From the NCBI RefSeq assembly GCF_013415325.1, contig NZ_JACBYE010000003.1, forward strand, positions 62,001 to 126,000: DNA of 64,000 nucleotides, given 5' to 3'. Every line of letters begins with the position of its first letter. Position 1 is the stretch's first letter. The notes below the pieces were generated by a model that saw only the letters and a program-made list of their open reading frames with translations, made no database searches and was not told where the DNA came from. The stretch comes from Sanguibacter inulinus (GTDB lineage Bacteria; Actinomycetota; Actinomycetes; Actinomycetales; Cellulomonadaceae). A program made the translations under genes and the position numbers. Of the stretch, positions 46,133 through 55,905 are shown one piece after another.

Positions 46133-47323
46133 ATGGGAGCCGTGCCCACCCCCCGACCCCTCCCAGACGCCCGCGACGCCTCGCGCTCGCCGCAGTCGGG
46201 AGACTCGTCGGGGCTCACCCGGAGCCAGCTGCGCGCCGAGCGGTCGAGCGGGCAGATCCGCACGTCAACCCGGGTTTCTCGCCGTTCTGGGATGCGCGTG
46301 CGACCCGCCGTGGCTGTCGTCCTGGCCGGCGTGCTGGCGGGCACCGGGGCCGGAGCCGTGTGGTCGGCTCTGGACAACCAGCAGCCGGATGCATCGATCT
46401 CACCTGCCGGGACGGCCACCGGCGCGCAGCCTCGGGCCGACGACCGGGCCAGCCGGGACGACGAGCGCGACGTCCTCGCCGAGCCGACCCCTGAGGCCGC
46501 CGCCGGAGAGGGCTCGGGGGTCAGTGCCACCGCGGTGTCCGGGTCCGGCTCCGACAGCGCAGCGGGCTCCGGCAGCGTGCTCTCCCTCAACCCCCTCGAC
46601 ATCGAGGCGCTCCCCGACATCGCTGCAGCCCGCCCGCAGGCCGGTGACTCCGCAGCCTCCGGGTCGGGCGACGTCGCTGGCCTCGCGGCCGACGATCCCG
46701 CCCAGGTGGCCGAGCTCGGGGCGAGCGAGGCTGTCGCGCCCGTGCTGCCCGAGGGTGTCGACGAGGTCGACTTCGCCGCAGGCATCCTCTCGGCAGACGT
46801 CCCCGAGTCCGGGACCGGTGTCCTCGACGTGGTCCCCGGCTCGAGCCCGGCCCCGGGTGCTGGAGAGGTCTCCACGGTCCGCATCCAGGTCGAGCAGGGT
46901 CTCGACGTGGACGGCACCAAGGTCGCCGACCTCGTGCTGACCACCCTCAACGACCCTCGCAGCTGGGGCGGTGACGGGTCCCGCACCTTCGCCCGCACCG
47001 ACGCGGCAGACGCCACCTTCACCGTGACCCTCGCCAGCCCGAGCACCGTCGACAGGCTCTGCGCGCCGCTCGACACCGGCGGGCTGTGGTCCTGCGGCGT
47101 GACCGACCACGCCGTGCTCAACTACCTCCGCTGGGTCGAAGGCTCACCCAACTACGGCGAGGACATGGCGGCCTACCGCCAGTACCTCATCAACCATGAG
47201 GTCGGCCACGTCCTGGGGCACAGGCACGAGCAGTGCGGGGCGACAGACTCCCTCGCGCCCGTGATGGTCCAGCAGAGCGGCACGACCATCCGCTGCGTGC
47301 CGAACGGGTGGCCGAGGCCGTAG
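46133..47323 (+). CDS. DUF3152 secreted/membrane zinc protease-like protein
   Basis: A 396-residue protein. One N-terminal membrane segment or uncleaved signal (VRPAVAVVLAGVLAGTGAGAVW, about 58-79), a long Ser/Gly/Asp-rich linker (about 85-235), then the DUF3152 domain ending in the zincin motif HEVGHVLGHRHEQC (HExxHxxGxxH), so a metallopeptidase fold facing outside. Substrate unknown. Related to Rv3207c, next to the same TetR/DUF3107 pair. ATG at 46133 with almost no leader. Followed 42 bp later by adnA. Confidence 0.88.
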   Translation: MGAVPTPRPLPDARDASRSPQSGDSSGLTRSQLRAERSSGQIRTSTRVSRRSGMRVRPAVAVVLAGVLAGTGAGAVWSALDNQQPDASISPAGTATGAQPRADDRASRDDERDVLAEPTPEAAAGEGSGVSATAVSGSGSDSAAGSGSVLSLNPLDIEALPDIAAARPQAGDSAASGSGDVAGLAADDPAQVAELGASEAVAPVLPEGVDEVDFAAGILSADVPESGTGVLDVVPGSSPAPGAGEVSTVRIQVEQGLDVDGTKVADLVLTTLNDPRSWGGDGSRTFARTDAADATFTVTLASPSTVDRLCAPLDTGGLWSCGVTDHAVLNYLRWVEGSPNYGEDMAAYRQYLINHEVGHVLGHRHEQCGATDSLAPVMVQQSGTTIRCVPNGWPRP

Positions 47324-47365
47324 GCTGCCGCCGCCCGGACGACTGCCGGTGGTCCGGTTCTCCAG

Positions 47366-50300
47366 GTGTCGGTGGCTCGTGATGGGATGCGGTCTGTGGA
47401 ACTCAGACCGCCTGTCGCTGCCGGGGCCCTCGACGTGCTCGACGCCGTCGACGGGTCTGCTGAGCGAGTCGCCTCGCGGTCTCGCGCACCGCGGCTCGAC
47501 GAGTCGCAGGCGCACGCGCTCGGTGCGGTCTTCGAGCAGCCTGTGAGCCTGGTCCTCGGCGCCCCGGGGTCGGGGAAGACGACTCTCGCGCTCGAGGTCG
47601 CAGCCGCAGCCGTCGAGCAGCACGGCACCTCGCCCGACAAGATCCTCGTGCTCGGGGCGACCCGTCGCGGCGCGGGGCACCTGCGTGACACCCTCGCCGC
47701 GCGACTCGGGCTCACCGTGCGTGGCGCTGTCGTCCGGACGGCCCCGTCGGCGGCCTTCACGATCCTCACCGCTCGCGCGCAGGCTCTCGGAGAGCCCGCT
47801 CCGACGTTGGTGACCGGGCCTGAGCAGGACCTCGTCCTCGCTGAGCTCCTCGCCGGGCACGCTGCGGGGGAGGGCGCCGACGTCGGGTGGCCCTCGACCT
47901 TCCCTGAGGAGACTCTCGAGCTGCGGGGCTTCCGCGAAGAGCTCCGCGACCTCCTCATGCGCTCGGCCGAGCGTGGCCTCGGGCCCGCCGACCTCGTGAC
48001 GCTCGGCCACCGGCACGAGCGCCCCGAGTGGGCTGCTGCGGGGCGCCTCTACGACGAATACCTCTCGGTGATGGCGCTGCGTCAGCTGACGCCCGACTCG
48101 GGGGAGCGCTACGACCCGGCCGGGATCGTCGACGAGGCCGCGCGCACCCTCGAGACCTGGCAGGACGACGACAGGCCTCGGTGGGACCTCGTCGTGGTCG
48201 ACGACTACCAAGAGGCCACGGCAGCCACCGCCCGCCTCTGCCACGTCCTCGCCGGCGACGGAGCCCGCCTCGTGCTGCTCGCGGACCCCGATACCTCCGC
48301 GCAGGCCTTCCGCGGTGCGACCCCGGCGCTCGTCGGCCGGTCGCCGGCGGGCTCGCCGCCGTCGAGCCGGTCGCTCGACCAGGCCCCTGGGGCCGTCGGT
48401 GAGCTTGGCGCCCAGGTGCTGGCCCTCGGGACGGTCTGGCGGCACGGCGCGCGGCTGCGCGAGGCCGTGCGATCTGTCACGCAGGAGATCGGGTCGGTCG
48501 GGGCGGTCGAGCACCGGCGGGCTCCCGCGCGGTCCGTGGTTCTCGGGCTGTCCCGCGAGGAGGAGGCCGGGTCCGAGCACGACGTCGAGCTCCGTGAGGA
48601 CCACGACGGCACTGTCGAGACCGCTGTGCTCCCGAGCCCTGCGCTCGAAGAGGCGCACGTCGCCAAGACCCTGCGCGCCGAGCACCTCGTCGCCGGGACC
48701 GCCTGGTCGCAGATGGCCGTGGTGGCCCGCTCCGGGTCCGAGCTCGTGCGCCTGCGCCGTGCCCTCGGCGGGGCCGGTGTGCCCGTCGCGGTCGTCGGGA
48801 CCGATGTCGCGCTGCGTGACGAGCCCGCGGTCCGGCCGCTGCTGCGCGCCCTACGGGCTGCCGCGACAGGAGAGCTCGAGCCGGAGGTCGCCGTCGAGCT
48901 CCTCACGTCTCCGCTCGGTGGGATCGACGCCGTGGGCCTGCGCCGGCTGCGTCGCGCCCTGCGTGCCGAAGAGCTCGAGGGCGGTGGTGGGCGCACCTCC
49001 GACGCGCTGCTGGTCGAGGCCCTCGGGGACCCCGCCCGCGTCGTCACCCTGCCCTCCGACGTGGTCCGCGGTCCGCGCCGTGTCGCACAGATGCTCGCCG
49101 CAGGGCGCACTGCGCTCGACGCTCCGGGTGCGAACGCGCAGACCGTCCTGTGGGCGCTGTGGGACGCCGCAGGGGTCGCCGAGAGCTGGCGGTCGATCGC
49201 CGTCAACGGTGGACCCGGCGCGGCCCGCGCCGACCGTGACCTCGACTCCGTGATGGCCGTGTTCCGCGCCGCGGAGACCTTCGTCGAGCGTGTCCCGCAG
49301 GCGACAGCCCTCGCCTTCGTCGACCACGTCGAGTCCCAAGACCTCCCCGCCGACAACCTCGCTGCGCGCGCGGCGGCGTCGGACACCGTCCAGCTGCTCA
49401 CACCGGCAGGTGCCGCCGGGGGCGAGTGGGAGGTCGTCGTCGTCGCCGGTGTGCAGGACGGCACCTGGCCCGACCTCCGCCTGCGTGACTCGATGCTCGG
49501 CTCGCAGGCCCTCGTCGACATCCTCTCCGGGCGGTCCCAGGACGCCTCTGGCACAGGGCGTGACGCGCGGCGGGCTGTCCTCGCCGACGAGCTCCGCGCC
49601 TTCGCCGTGGCTGTCTCCCGGCCGACCCGCCGACTCGTCGTCACCGCCGTGCGCGACGTCGACTCCGAGCCGTCGGTCTTCGTCGACCTCGTCTCGCCGG
49701 ACGCGGACGGCAGCGACAGCGAACCGCCGGACGTCTTCGCCGCCCCGCTCGACCTGCGCGGTGTCGTGGCGACGCTGCGCTCCGAGCTCGCGGCTGCCCT
49801 GACCGAGGGGACCGGCGCCGGTGCGGCGCGGGCCCGGTCTGTCGCTGGTCTGCTCGCCAGGCTCACGGTGTCGGGAGTCGCCGAGGCTGACCCGACCAGC
49901 TGGTACGGCTCGGCCGAGCTCTCCAGCTCGGCTGCCCTGCGCGCACCCGACGAGACCGTCCCCGTGTCGCCGTCGAAGGTCGAGCAGGTGCACCGCTGCG
50001 CACTCCGCTGGGCGCTCGAGAGCGCGGGCGGGACCGCCGGCAGCGCCCTCTCGCAGTCTGTCGGCAACCTCGTCCACGACATCGCCCGCGAGCTCCCCGC
50101 CGCAGGGCACGCCGAGCTCGCCTCCGAGCTCGACCGCCGCTGGCACGAGCTCGGCATGCCCGACGGCTGGCCCGCGACCCAGACGCGCCGCCGGGCCGAC
50201 GCGATGATCCGGCGGCTGGCCGAGTACTACACCGAGATCTCCGGCCCTGTGCTCGTCGAAGAGTCCTTCGAGGTGCAGGTCGGGCGCGCCGTGCTGCGTG

Positions 50301-50734
50301 GCTCGGTCGACAGGCTCGAGCGCAGCGGCGACGACGGCGTGAGGGTGACCGACCTCAAGACAGGCCGGGGCATCCCGAGCGTCGCCGAGGCGTCGACCAA
50401 CGCACAGCTCGGTGCGTACCAGCTCGCCGTCGAGTCCGGAGCCTTCCCCGAGCTCGGCCCGGACGTGCACAGCGTCGGCGCCCAGCTCGTGTTCGTGGGG
50501 GAGGGGGTGCGAGCCACCCGACGCACCCAAGAAGCCCTCGGAGAGGCCGAGGGCAGCTGGGCGCAGACCCTCGTGACCGAGGCCGCCGAGACCATGGCCG
50601 GCGCGAGGTTCAGAGCCGTCGAGAACTCCCTGTGCCCCACCTGCAGCGTGCGCCGCGCCTGCCCCGTCCAGTCCGAAGGGCGGCACGTCGTCGACCTCGG
50701 CATACCGGCCGTCCTCCCGGAGGAGCAGAGATGA
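47366..50734 (+). CDS. adnA: Helicase-nuclease subunit AdnA
   Basis: A 1122-residue UvrD-like helicase fused to a C-terminal RecB-type nuclease. Walker A GAPGSGKTT (about 65-73); motif II reads VVVDDYQEA rather than DEYQD, the AdnA-type change. The nuclease shows RGSVDRLERSG and VTDLKTGR. A four-cysteine iron-sulfur set is visible: VHRCALRW upstream and CPTCSVRRAC near the end. AdnAB resects double-strand breaks in mycobacteria and relatives. GTG at 47366 is tentative; GTG 47372 and ATG 47387 are in frame and none has a strong site. The end overlaps adnB (ATGA). Confidence 0.9.
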   Translation: MSVARDGMRSVELRPPVAAGALDVLDAVDGSAERVASRSRAPRLDESQAHALGAVFEQPVSLVLGAPGSGKTTLALEVAAAAVEQHGTSPDKILVLGATRRGAGHLRDTLAARLGLTVRGAVVRTAPSAAFTILTARAQALGEPAPTLVTGPEQDLVLAELLAGHAAGEGADVGWPSTFPEETLELRGFREELRDLLMRSAERGLGPADLVTLGHRHERPEWAAAGRLYDEYLSVMALRQLTPDSGERYDPAGIVDEAARTLETWQDDDRPRWDLVVVDDYQEATAATARLCHVLAGDGARLVLLADPDTSAQAFRGATPALVGRSPAGSPPSSRSLDQAPGAVGELGAQVLALGTVWRHGARLREAVRSVTQEIGSVGAVEHRRAPARSVVLGLSREEEAGSEHDVELREDHDGTVETAVLPSPALEEAHVAKTLRAEHLVAGTAWSQMAVVARSGSELVRLRRALGGAGVPVAVVGTDVALRDEPAVRPLLRALRAAATGELEPEVAVELLTSPLGGIDAVGLRRLRRALRAEELEGGGGRTSDALLVEALGDPARVVTLPSDVVRGPRRVAQMLAAGRTALDAPGANAQTVLWALWDAAGVAESWRSIAVNGGPGAARADRDLDSVMAVFRAAETFVERVPQATALAFVDHVESQDLPADNLAARAAASDTVQLLTPAGAAGGEWEVVVVAGVQDGTWPDLRLRDSMLGSQALVDILSGRSQDASGTGRDARRAVLADELRAFAVAVSRPTRRLVVTAVRDVDSEPSVFVDLVSPDADGSDSEPPDVFAAPLDLRGVVATLRSELAAALTEGTGAGAARARSVAGLLARLTVSGVAEADPTSWYGSAELSSSAALRAPDETVPVSPSKVEQVHRCALRWALESAGGTAGSALSQSVGNLVHDIARELPAAGHAELASELDRRWHELGMPDGWPATQTRRRADAMIRRLAEYYTEISGPVLVEESFEVQVGRAVLRGSVDRLERSGDDGVRVTDLKTGRGIPSVAEASTNAQLGAYQLAVESGAFPELGPDVHSVGAQLVFVGEGVRATRRTQEALGEAEGSWAQTLVTEAAETMAGARFRAVENSLCPTCSVRRACPVQSEGRHVVDLGIPAVLPEEQR

Positions 50735-53700
50735 CCGTCCCCGCGGGCGACCGCCCGGACCTGAACGCGGGCGACCGCCTGGACCGCAGCGCGGGCCACC
50801 GCTCGAACCTGGACGCGGGCGACCGCCCGGACCAGAGCGCGGGCCACCGCCCGACACTCAGCGCCGCTGACATCGCCGACCTGCTCGGGCAGCACAGGCC
50901 GACCGACGAGCAGGCCGCTGTCATCGAGGCGCCCATGGCACCGATGCTCGTCGTCGCCGGGGCAGGCTCGGGCAAGACCGAGACGATGTCGGCCCGTGTC
51001 GTGTGGCTCATCGCCAACGGCTTCGTCGAGCCGCAGGAGGTCCTCGGTCTGACCTTCACGCGCAAGGCTGCCGGCGAGCTCTCCGACAGGGTGGGACGCC
51101 GGCTGCGCCAGCTCCGACGCAGCCGCGCCGGGTCGGGAGGGTCTGCCCTCGACGCGCTCGACCGCCCCACCATCTCGACCTACAACTCCTACGCCGCCTC
51201 GCTCGTCAAGGACCACGGTCTGCGGATCGGCCGCGAGCCCGGAGCCCGTCTGCTCTCCGAGGCGTCGAGCTGGCAGGTCGCGAGCGACGTCGTCGAGAGC
51301 TGGCACGGCGACCTCGGGACCGACGCCGCGGTGTCGACCGTCGTCTCGGCCGTCCTCGACCTGTCGAACGCACTGAGCGAGCACCTGCTCACCGTCACCG
51401 AGGCCCGGGACCAGATCGAGACGCTCGTCGACCAGATCGTCACGACGCCCTTCGGCGGCAAGCGCCGCTCGCTGCACGCCGACCTCGGCAAGCTCGCGCG
51501 TTCCCTCGGTGAGAGGCACGCGCTCCTCGAGGTCGTCGACGCCTTCCAGCGGCGCAAGCGCACGATGGACGCCGTGGACTTCGGCGACCAGGTGTCCCTC
51601 GCCGCGCAGCTCGCCCTCGAGGTCGACGCCGTCGCCGCTGGGGAGCGCGCCCGCTACTCCGTGGTGCTGCTCGACGAGTACCAGGACACCTCGTACGCTC
51701 AGATCCGCCTGCTGAGCGCACTCTTCGGTGACGGTCACCCCGTCACCGCTGTCGGCGACCCCAACCAGTCGATCTACGGCTGGCGCGGCGCCAGCGCCTC
51801 GGGTCCCGCCAGGTTCCCCGGGCAGTTCCGCGACGCCGACGGCCGTCCCGCAGTGGTGCACAGGCTGAGCACGTCGTGGCGCAACGACCTCGCGATCCTC
51901 GACGTCGCCAACACCACGTCGCGTCCGCTCTACCTCGCAGACCCGGACAACTCCCTGCCCTCCCTCGACCCTCGTCCGACAGCGGGCCTGGGCTCGGTCC
52001 ACGGCGTGTACGCCGCGACGATCGAAGAAGAGGCGTCGGCGATCGCCGAGTTCGTCGCCAAGCGCTGGGCACCCGGCCAGACGACAGCCGCTGTCCTGTG
52101 CAGGGCGCGCAGCCAGTTCCCGGCGATCGAGGCAGCGCTGCGCGGGCGTGGTCTGCCCGTCGAGGTCGTCGGCCTCGGCGGGCTGCTCACCACCCCCGAG
52201 GTGGTCGACCTCGTCGCTCTGCTCGAGGTGGTCCACGACCCGTCGCGCGGAGACTCGCTCATGCGACTGCTCACAGGCCCCAGGCTCAACCTCGGCGCGT
52301 CCGACCTGCACGCCCTCGCGAGCCGCTCGGCCGAGCTCGGACGACGGACCCGGGCGGACAGGCCTGTCGAGGGAGACATCTCCGACGACAGGTCGATCGT
52401 CGACGCCCTCGACGACCTGCCCCCCGAAGGCTGGACCGGGCCCGACGGGAGGTCCTTCACCACAGCGGGATGGACCCGTCTGCGCTCGCTCGCCGCGATG
52501 CTGCGTGAGCTCCGGGCCCTCACCTATCTCTCCCTGCCCGAGCTGGTGGACCGAGCCGAGCGTGCCCTCGGGCTCGACATCGAGATGGCCCTGGTCGCCG
52601 CGCGCAGCCGGGACGACGCACGAGCCGGCAGACCGACCGCCGACCCACGGGGGCGTGCCCACCTTGACGCCTTCCGTGACGTCGCGGCGACCTTCTCCGA
52701 CACCTCCCAGCTCGCGACGCTCGGTGCCTTCCTCGCCTGGCTCGCGACTGCCGAGAAGCGCGAGCGCGGACTCGACCGTCCGGCAGGGACCCCCGACCCC
52801 GAGGCCGTCCAGCTGATCACCGTGCACGCGTCCAAGGGCCTCGAGTGGGACGTCGTGGCGGTCCCCGGGCTCGTCGACGGTGCCTTCCCGTCGACCCGAG
52901 CGAGCACGGACAAGGGCCCGACCTCCTCAGGATGGCTGACTGGCCTCGGGGAGCTCCCTTTCCCGCTGCGCGGAGACGCCCAGGACCTGCCTGAGCTGTC
53001 CCTCGGCGGCGCTGAGGACTCGGCCGAGCTCAACGCGCGTCTGGTCGACTTCAGAGCGCGCTGCGGCGAGCACGAGGTCGCCGAAGAGCGCCGGCTCGCC
53101 TACGTCGCCTTCACCCGTGCGCGCAGCGACCTGCTCCTCACCGGTGCGTGGTGGCGCAGCGCGAGCAAGCCGGCGACCCCGTCGATCTTCCTCGCAGAGC
53201 TCCACGAGGCCGGGGTGCTCGCCGAGTTCACGGTCGCCGAGCAGCCCGAGCCGTCTGCGACGAACCCCCGTGAAGAGCTGACCAACGAAGCGGTCTGGCC
53301 CCCGCTCGAGGCCGACGAGGCACGTCACGGCGACCTGGCCCAGAGCCCGCTCGCCGGGAAGGGAGCGCCGTCTGGCGGTGCCGGACCCCAGACGGACCCG
53401 CTCGAGGTGCTCCGGAACGCCCGCGACCACGTGCTCGACGCCCTCGTCGACGTCACGCACGAGCCTGCCCCCGCGAGCGTCGAGCCCGTGATCGGCCGCG
53501 ACGGCACCGACCTCACCGAGCTGAGCGAGATCCTGCTCGCCGAACGGATGACCCGGCGCAGCGCCGCGACAGCCATGGATTTCCCCGCGCACGTCTCCGC
53601 GTCGGGACTCGTCGAGATCGCCAAGGACCGCGGGGCCTACGCTCTCGCCCTGCGCCGCCCCGTCCCGCGGCAGCCCTCGGTGCACTCCCGCCGAGGGACG

Positions 53701-54237
53701 GCCTTCCACCTGTGGGTCGAGCGTCGCTACGGCGCCACCTCGCTCTTCGACCTCGACGACATGCCGGGGGCCGACGACGACCTCGTCGACGAGGACACCG
53801 CCCTGTCCGACCTCCAACGGACCTTCGAGGCGTCCGAGTGGGCCGAGCTGACCCCGCTCGCCGTCGAGGTGGGCATCGACACCATGATCGCGGGGGTCAT
53901 CACCCGCACGCGGATCGACGCCGTGTTCGTCGATCCCGCGAGGCCTGGCGCGGACGGCCGAGCGCCGGGTGTGGTCGTCGTCGACTGGAAGACCGGTCGT
54001 GTGCCGCGCGACCTCGAGGCTGCCCGTGCCCGTGAGGTCCAGCTCGCCGTCTACAGGCTCGCCTGGTCGCAGTGGTCAGGCACCCCGCTCGAGGACGTCT
54101 CGGCGGCGTTCTACTACGTCGCCGACGACACGACGGTCCGCCCAGGACGCCTCGCCGGGCTCGCCGAGCTCGAGGCCCTCGTCCGAGGGGACGGTCAGCG
54201 CTCGGACGTCGAGCCGTCGGGATCCCCGCGCGGGTGA
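50731..54237 (+). CDS. adnB: Helicase-nuclease subunit AdnB
   Basis: A 1168-residue motor-nuclease subunit. After a repeat-rich N-terminus (residues 5-44) comes Walker A AGAGSGKTE, motif Ia LTFTRKAAGEL, motif II LLDEYQDTS, motif III GDPNQSIYGWRGA, motif VI region YVAFTRARS. C-terminal nuclease: GTAFHLWVERRYG, RIDAVFVDP and VVVDWKTGR. No cysteine cluster, unlike AdnA. ATG at 50731 follows AGGAGCAGAG. In mycobacteria AdnB is the lead motor. The last 43 bp overlap, tail to tail, the gene on the other strand. Confidence 0.93.
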   Translation: MTVPAGDRPDLNAGDRLDRSAGHRSNLDAGDRPDQSAGHRPTLSAADIADLLGQHRPTDEQAAVIEAPMAPMLVVAGAGSGKTETMSARVVWLIANGFVEPQEVLGLTFTRKAAGELSDRVGRRLRQLRRSRAGSGGSALDALDRPTISTYNSYAASLVKDHGLRIGREPGARLLSEASSWQVASDVVESWHGDLGTDAAVSTVVSAVLDLSNALSEHLLTVTEARDQIETLVDQIVTTPFGGKRRSLHADLGKLARSLGERHALLEVVDAFQRRKRTMDAVDFGDQVSLAAQLALEVDAVAAGERARYSVVLLDEYQDTSYAQIRLLSALFGDGHPVTAVGDPNQSIYGWRGASASGPARFPGQFRDADGRPAVVHRLSTSWRNDLAILDVANTTSRPLYLADPDNSLPSLDPRPTAGLGSVHGVYAATIEEEASAIAEFVAKRWAPGQTTAAVLCRARSQFPAIEAALRGRGLPVEVVGLGGLLTTPEVVDLVALLEVVHDPSRGDSLMRLLTGPRLNLGASDLHALASRSAELGRRTRADRPVEGDISDDRSIVDALDDLPPEGWTGPDGRSFTTAGWTRLRSLAAMLRELRALTYLSLPELVDRAERALGLDIEMALVAARSRDDARAGRPTADPRGRAHLDAFRDVAATFSDTSQLATLGAFLAWLATAEKRERGLDRPAGTPDPEAVQLITVHASKGLEWDVVAVPGLVDGAFPSTRASTDKGPTSSGWLTGLGELPFPLRGDAQDLPELSLGGAEDSAELNARLVDFRARCGEHEVAEERRLAYVAFTRARSDLLLTGAWWRSASKPATPSIFLAELHEAGVLAEFTVAEQPEPSATNPREELTNEAVWPPLEADEARHGDLAQSPLAGKGAPSGGAGPQTDPLEVLRNARDHVLDALVDVTHEPAPASVEPVIGRDGTDLTELSEILLAERMTRRSAATAMDFPAHVSASGLVEIAKDRGAYALALRRPVPRQPSVHSRRGTAFHLWVERRYGATSLFDLDDMPGADDDLVDEDTALSDLQRTFEASEWAELTPLAVEVGIDTMIAGVITRTRIDAVFVDPARPGADGRAPGVVVVDWKTGRVPRDLEAARAREVQLAVYRLAWSQWSGTPLEDVSAAFYYVADDTTVRPGRLAGLAELEALVRGDGQRSDVEPSGSPRG
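50743..50862 (+). repeat. 24-bp tandem repeat at the AdnB N-terminus
   Basis: Five in-frame 24-bp units encoding AGDRPDLN, AGDRLDRS, AGHRSNLD, AGDRPDQS and AGHRPTLS, placed before the helicase domain. Confidence 0.85.
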
Positions 54238-55778
54238 TCGGGCTCCACGGTCGCGACAGCCTCGGTCGGCGGGGGCGGCACGGCGCCAGGGCCTGAGGTC
54301 TTCATCCCGTCAGCGCGCGGTGTCTGATCAGAGCTCGGTGTCTCATCGGTGCGCCGTGTCTGATCAGAGCTCGGAGTCTCACCAGCACGCGGTGTCCCGC
54401 TGGTGCGCGGTCCGGACGGAGCAGCGACAGCGTCGGATCCGACGACCCGCACGGGGGCTGTGAACGCAGCTGTCGCGACGTCCTGGTGCGGGCGCGGCTC
54501 GACCTTGCCGTAGTCGGGCAGCCGGATCTCGTCGTCTCCGATGGTGTCGTCCCCGCCCGCGTCCGCCTGCGAGGCGGAGCCCGACGAGGGTGCAGCAGCT
54601 GTCGACGGAGAGGCACCTGACGACGACCGCGATCCGGCCGACGGTGCGTCATCTGCTCCAGCGCTCGCTCCAGACCCGGTCCCGGCCGAAGATCCCCCAG
54701 CGGCGTCCCGCGCCACAGGCGTCGACCCTGTCGAGCGCGAGGCCCGGGCACGGTCGATCGCCTCGTCCTGCGCCTGGGCGTGGACCGACGACGCCCGAGA
54801 CGTGGCTCCGGAGGCCGGGCTGCCAGCACCCGCAGAGCTCTGACCGCTCGCGACCGAGAAGGCCCCGACCTCGGTCGAGGCGCGCTCGAGGTCGGCGAGC
54901 ATGCCGACGGCGTCTTCGACGATCTCGTCGTCCTTGGTCCGCACCCCGTGCAGCAACCAGCGGGCGAGGGCGAGCTCTGAGGCGAGCAGCGCCCTGTCGA
55001 CGAGGTGGGCGTCGGTCAGCTCGGTCCGGCGCAGCTGGTAGGCCTCGAGGATCGAGTCGACAGCGTCGTGGGGCGCTGTGACGAGCAGCCACGCGAGGTC
55101 GTCGGCAGGGTCGCCGACCTGGACCTCGGCGAAGTCGCTGATGGCGCTCACCTGCCCCGACCGCACGAGGAAGGTCTCGGCCGAGAGCGCTGTGTGCGTG
55201 ATCGTGGGGCTGAACCGCCACATGGCCACGTCTTCGAGCGCGCGCTCCCAGCGGCGCAGCAGGCCGACAGGCACCCGCCCGGTCGACGCTGCGGCGTCGA
55301 CCTCGGAGAGCCGACGCTCGCGGTACTCCTGCGCGGAGTACACGGGCAGCCCGGCCCGCTCGACGATGGACACCGGGAGCTCGTGCAGCGCGCCGACCGA
55401 CCTTCCTAGGCTCGCGCTCAGACCAGGTCCGGGGACGATCCGCTCGACCCGCAGCGGGTGTCCCGGCAGGTCGGGGTAGACGACAGCCCGTCCGCCCTCG
55501 GGGAGCGGGGCGAACCCGGCAGCGCGCGGGACCTCGAAGGGCAGTCGACCGTCGTCGACGTAGCCCTCGAGGGCGGCGAGGAAGGCGACCTCGGCCTCGA
55601 GCGCGGCGCCGGCCGCGAGAGTCGCGGGCGCGCGGACGACCCAGCGGCGCAGCTCGGAGTCGATCGCGGTCGCGGCGTCGAAGCCGTCGGGCGCAGAGCA
55701 CGGCTGGACGGCGTGCACGTCGAGTCCGGGCACGGCCAGGGTGGAGAGGGCTGCGAGAGCGAGCGGTGAACGTGGCAC
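54195..55778 (-). CDS. Phosphotransferase-like pseudokinase with disordered tail
   Basis: A 527-residue protein. Residues 1-270 follow the aminoglycoside/macrolide phosphotransferase fold. The catalytic loop expected as HGDL..N reads ITHTALSAETFLV, so the catalytic Asp is replaced; the later metal-binding region ISDFAEVQVGDPADDLAWLL is kept. Residues 290-527 are Ser/Gly/Ala/Asp-rich with 12-residue repeats (ETPSSDQT). The GTG at 55778 is 6 nt from -10 TACCGT (55785-55790), leaderless. It lies between adnB and nudC, where mycobacteria carry a K-channel gene. Likely a non-catalytic binder; function unknown. Confidence 0.78.
   Translation of the reverse strand: MPRSPLALAALSTLAVPGLDVHAVQPCSAPDGFDAATAIDSELRRWVVRAPATLAAGAALEAEVAFLAALEGYVDDGRLPFEVPRAAGFAPLPEGGRAVVYPDLPGHPLRVERIVPGPGLSASLGRSVGALHELPVSIVERAGLPVYSAQEYRERRLSEVDAAASTGRVPVGLLRRWERALEDVAMWRFSPTITHTALSAETFLVRSGQVSAISDFAEVQVGDPADDLAWLLVTAPHDAVDSILEAYQLRRTELTDAHLVDRALLASELALARWLLHGVRTKDDEIVEDAVGMLADLERASTEVGAFSVASGQSSAGAGSPASGATSRASSVHAQAQDEAIDRARASRSTGSTPVARDAAGGSSAGTGSGASAGADDAPSAGSRSSSGASPSTAAAPSSGSASQADAGGDDTIGDDEIRLPDYGKVEPRPHQDVATAAFTAPVRVVGSDAVAAPSGPRTSGTPRAGETPSSDQTRRTDETPSSDQTPRADGMKTSGPGAVPPPPTEAVATVEPDHPRGDPDGSTSER
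54319..54410 (-). repeat. 36-bp tandem repeat in pseudokinase tail
   Basis: Two 36-bp units (54319-54354, 54355-54390) and a partial third, encoding repeats around TDETPSSDQ and AGETPSSDQ. Confidence 0.8.
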
Positions 55779-55784
55779 CTCCCC

Positions 55785-55790
55785 ACGGTA
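55785..55790 (-). promoter_or_regulatory. -10 element of leaderless pseudokinase gene
   Basis: TACCGT, six bases, then the GTG start codon at 55778. Confidence 0.55.
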
Positions 55791-55893
55791 GACGCAAAGG
55801 GTGTCCCACGGCCCGGAGGCACCCCGCACCGGCGGGGTGCGGGTGGGTCGAGCGCGCGGCCCGGCCCGGGCCGCCCGGGCTGCTGGATCGTCG

Positions 55894-55899
55894 TACGGT
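55894..55899 (+). promoter_or_regulatory. -10 element of leaderless nudC
   Basis: TACGGT, six bases (GGAGGC), then the ATG at 55906. The GGAGG is too close to the start to act as a normal ribosome binding site. Confidence 0.6.
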
Positions 55900-55905
55900 G
55901 GAGGC

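Noticed and set aside
50227-52827. An 866-codon minus-strand frame opposite adnA/adnB
   Set aside because: Composition is typical of a GC shadow, and both sense genes show clear catalytic motifs.
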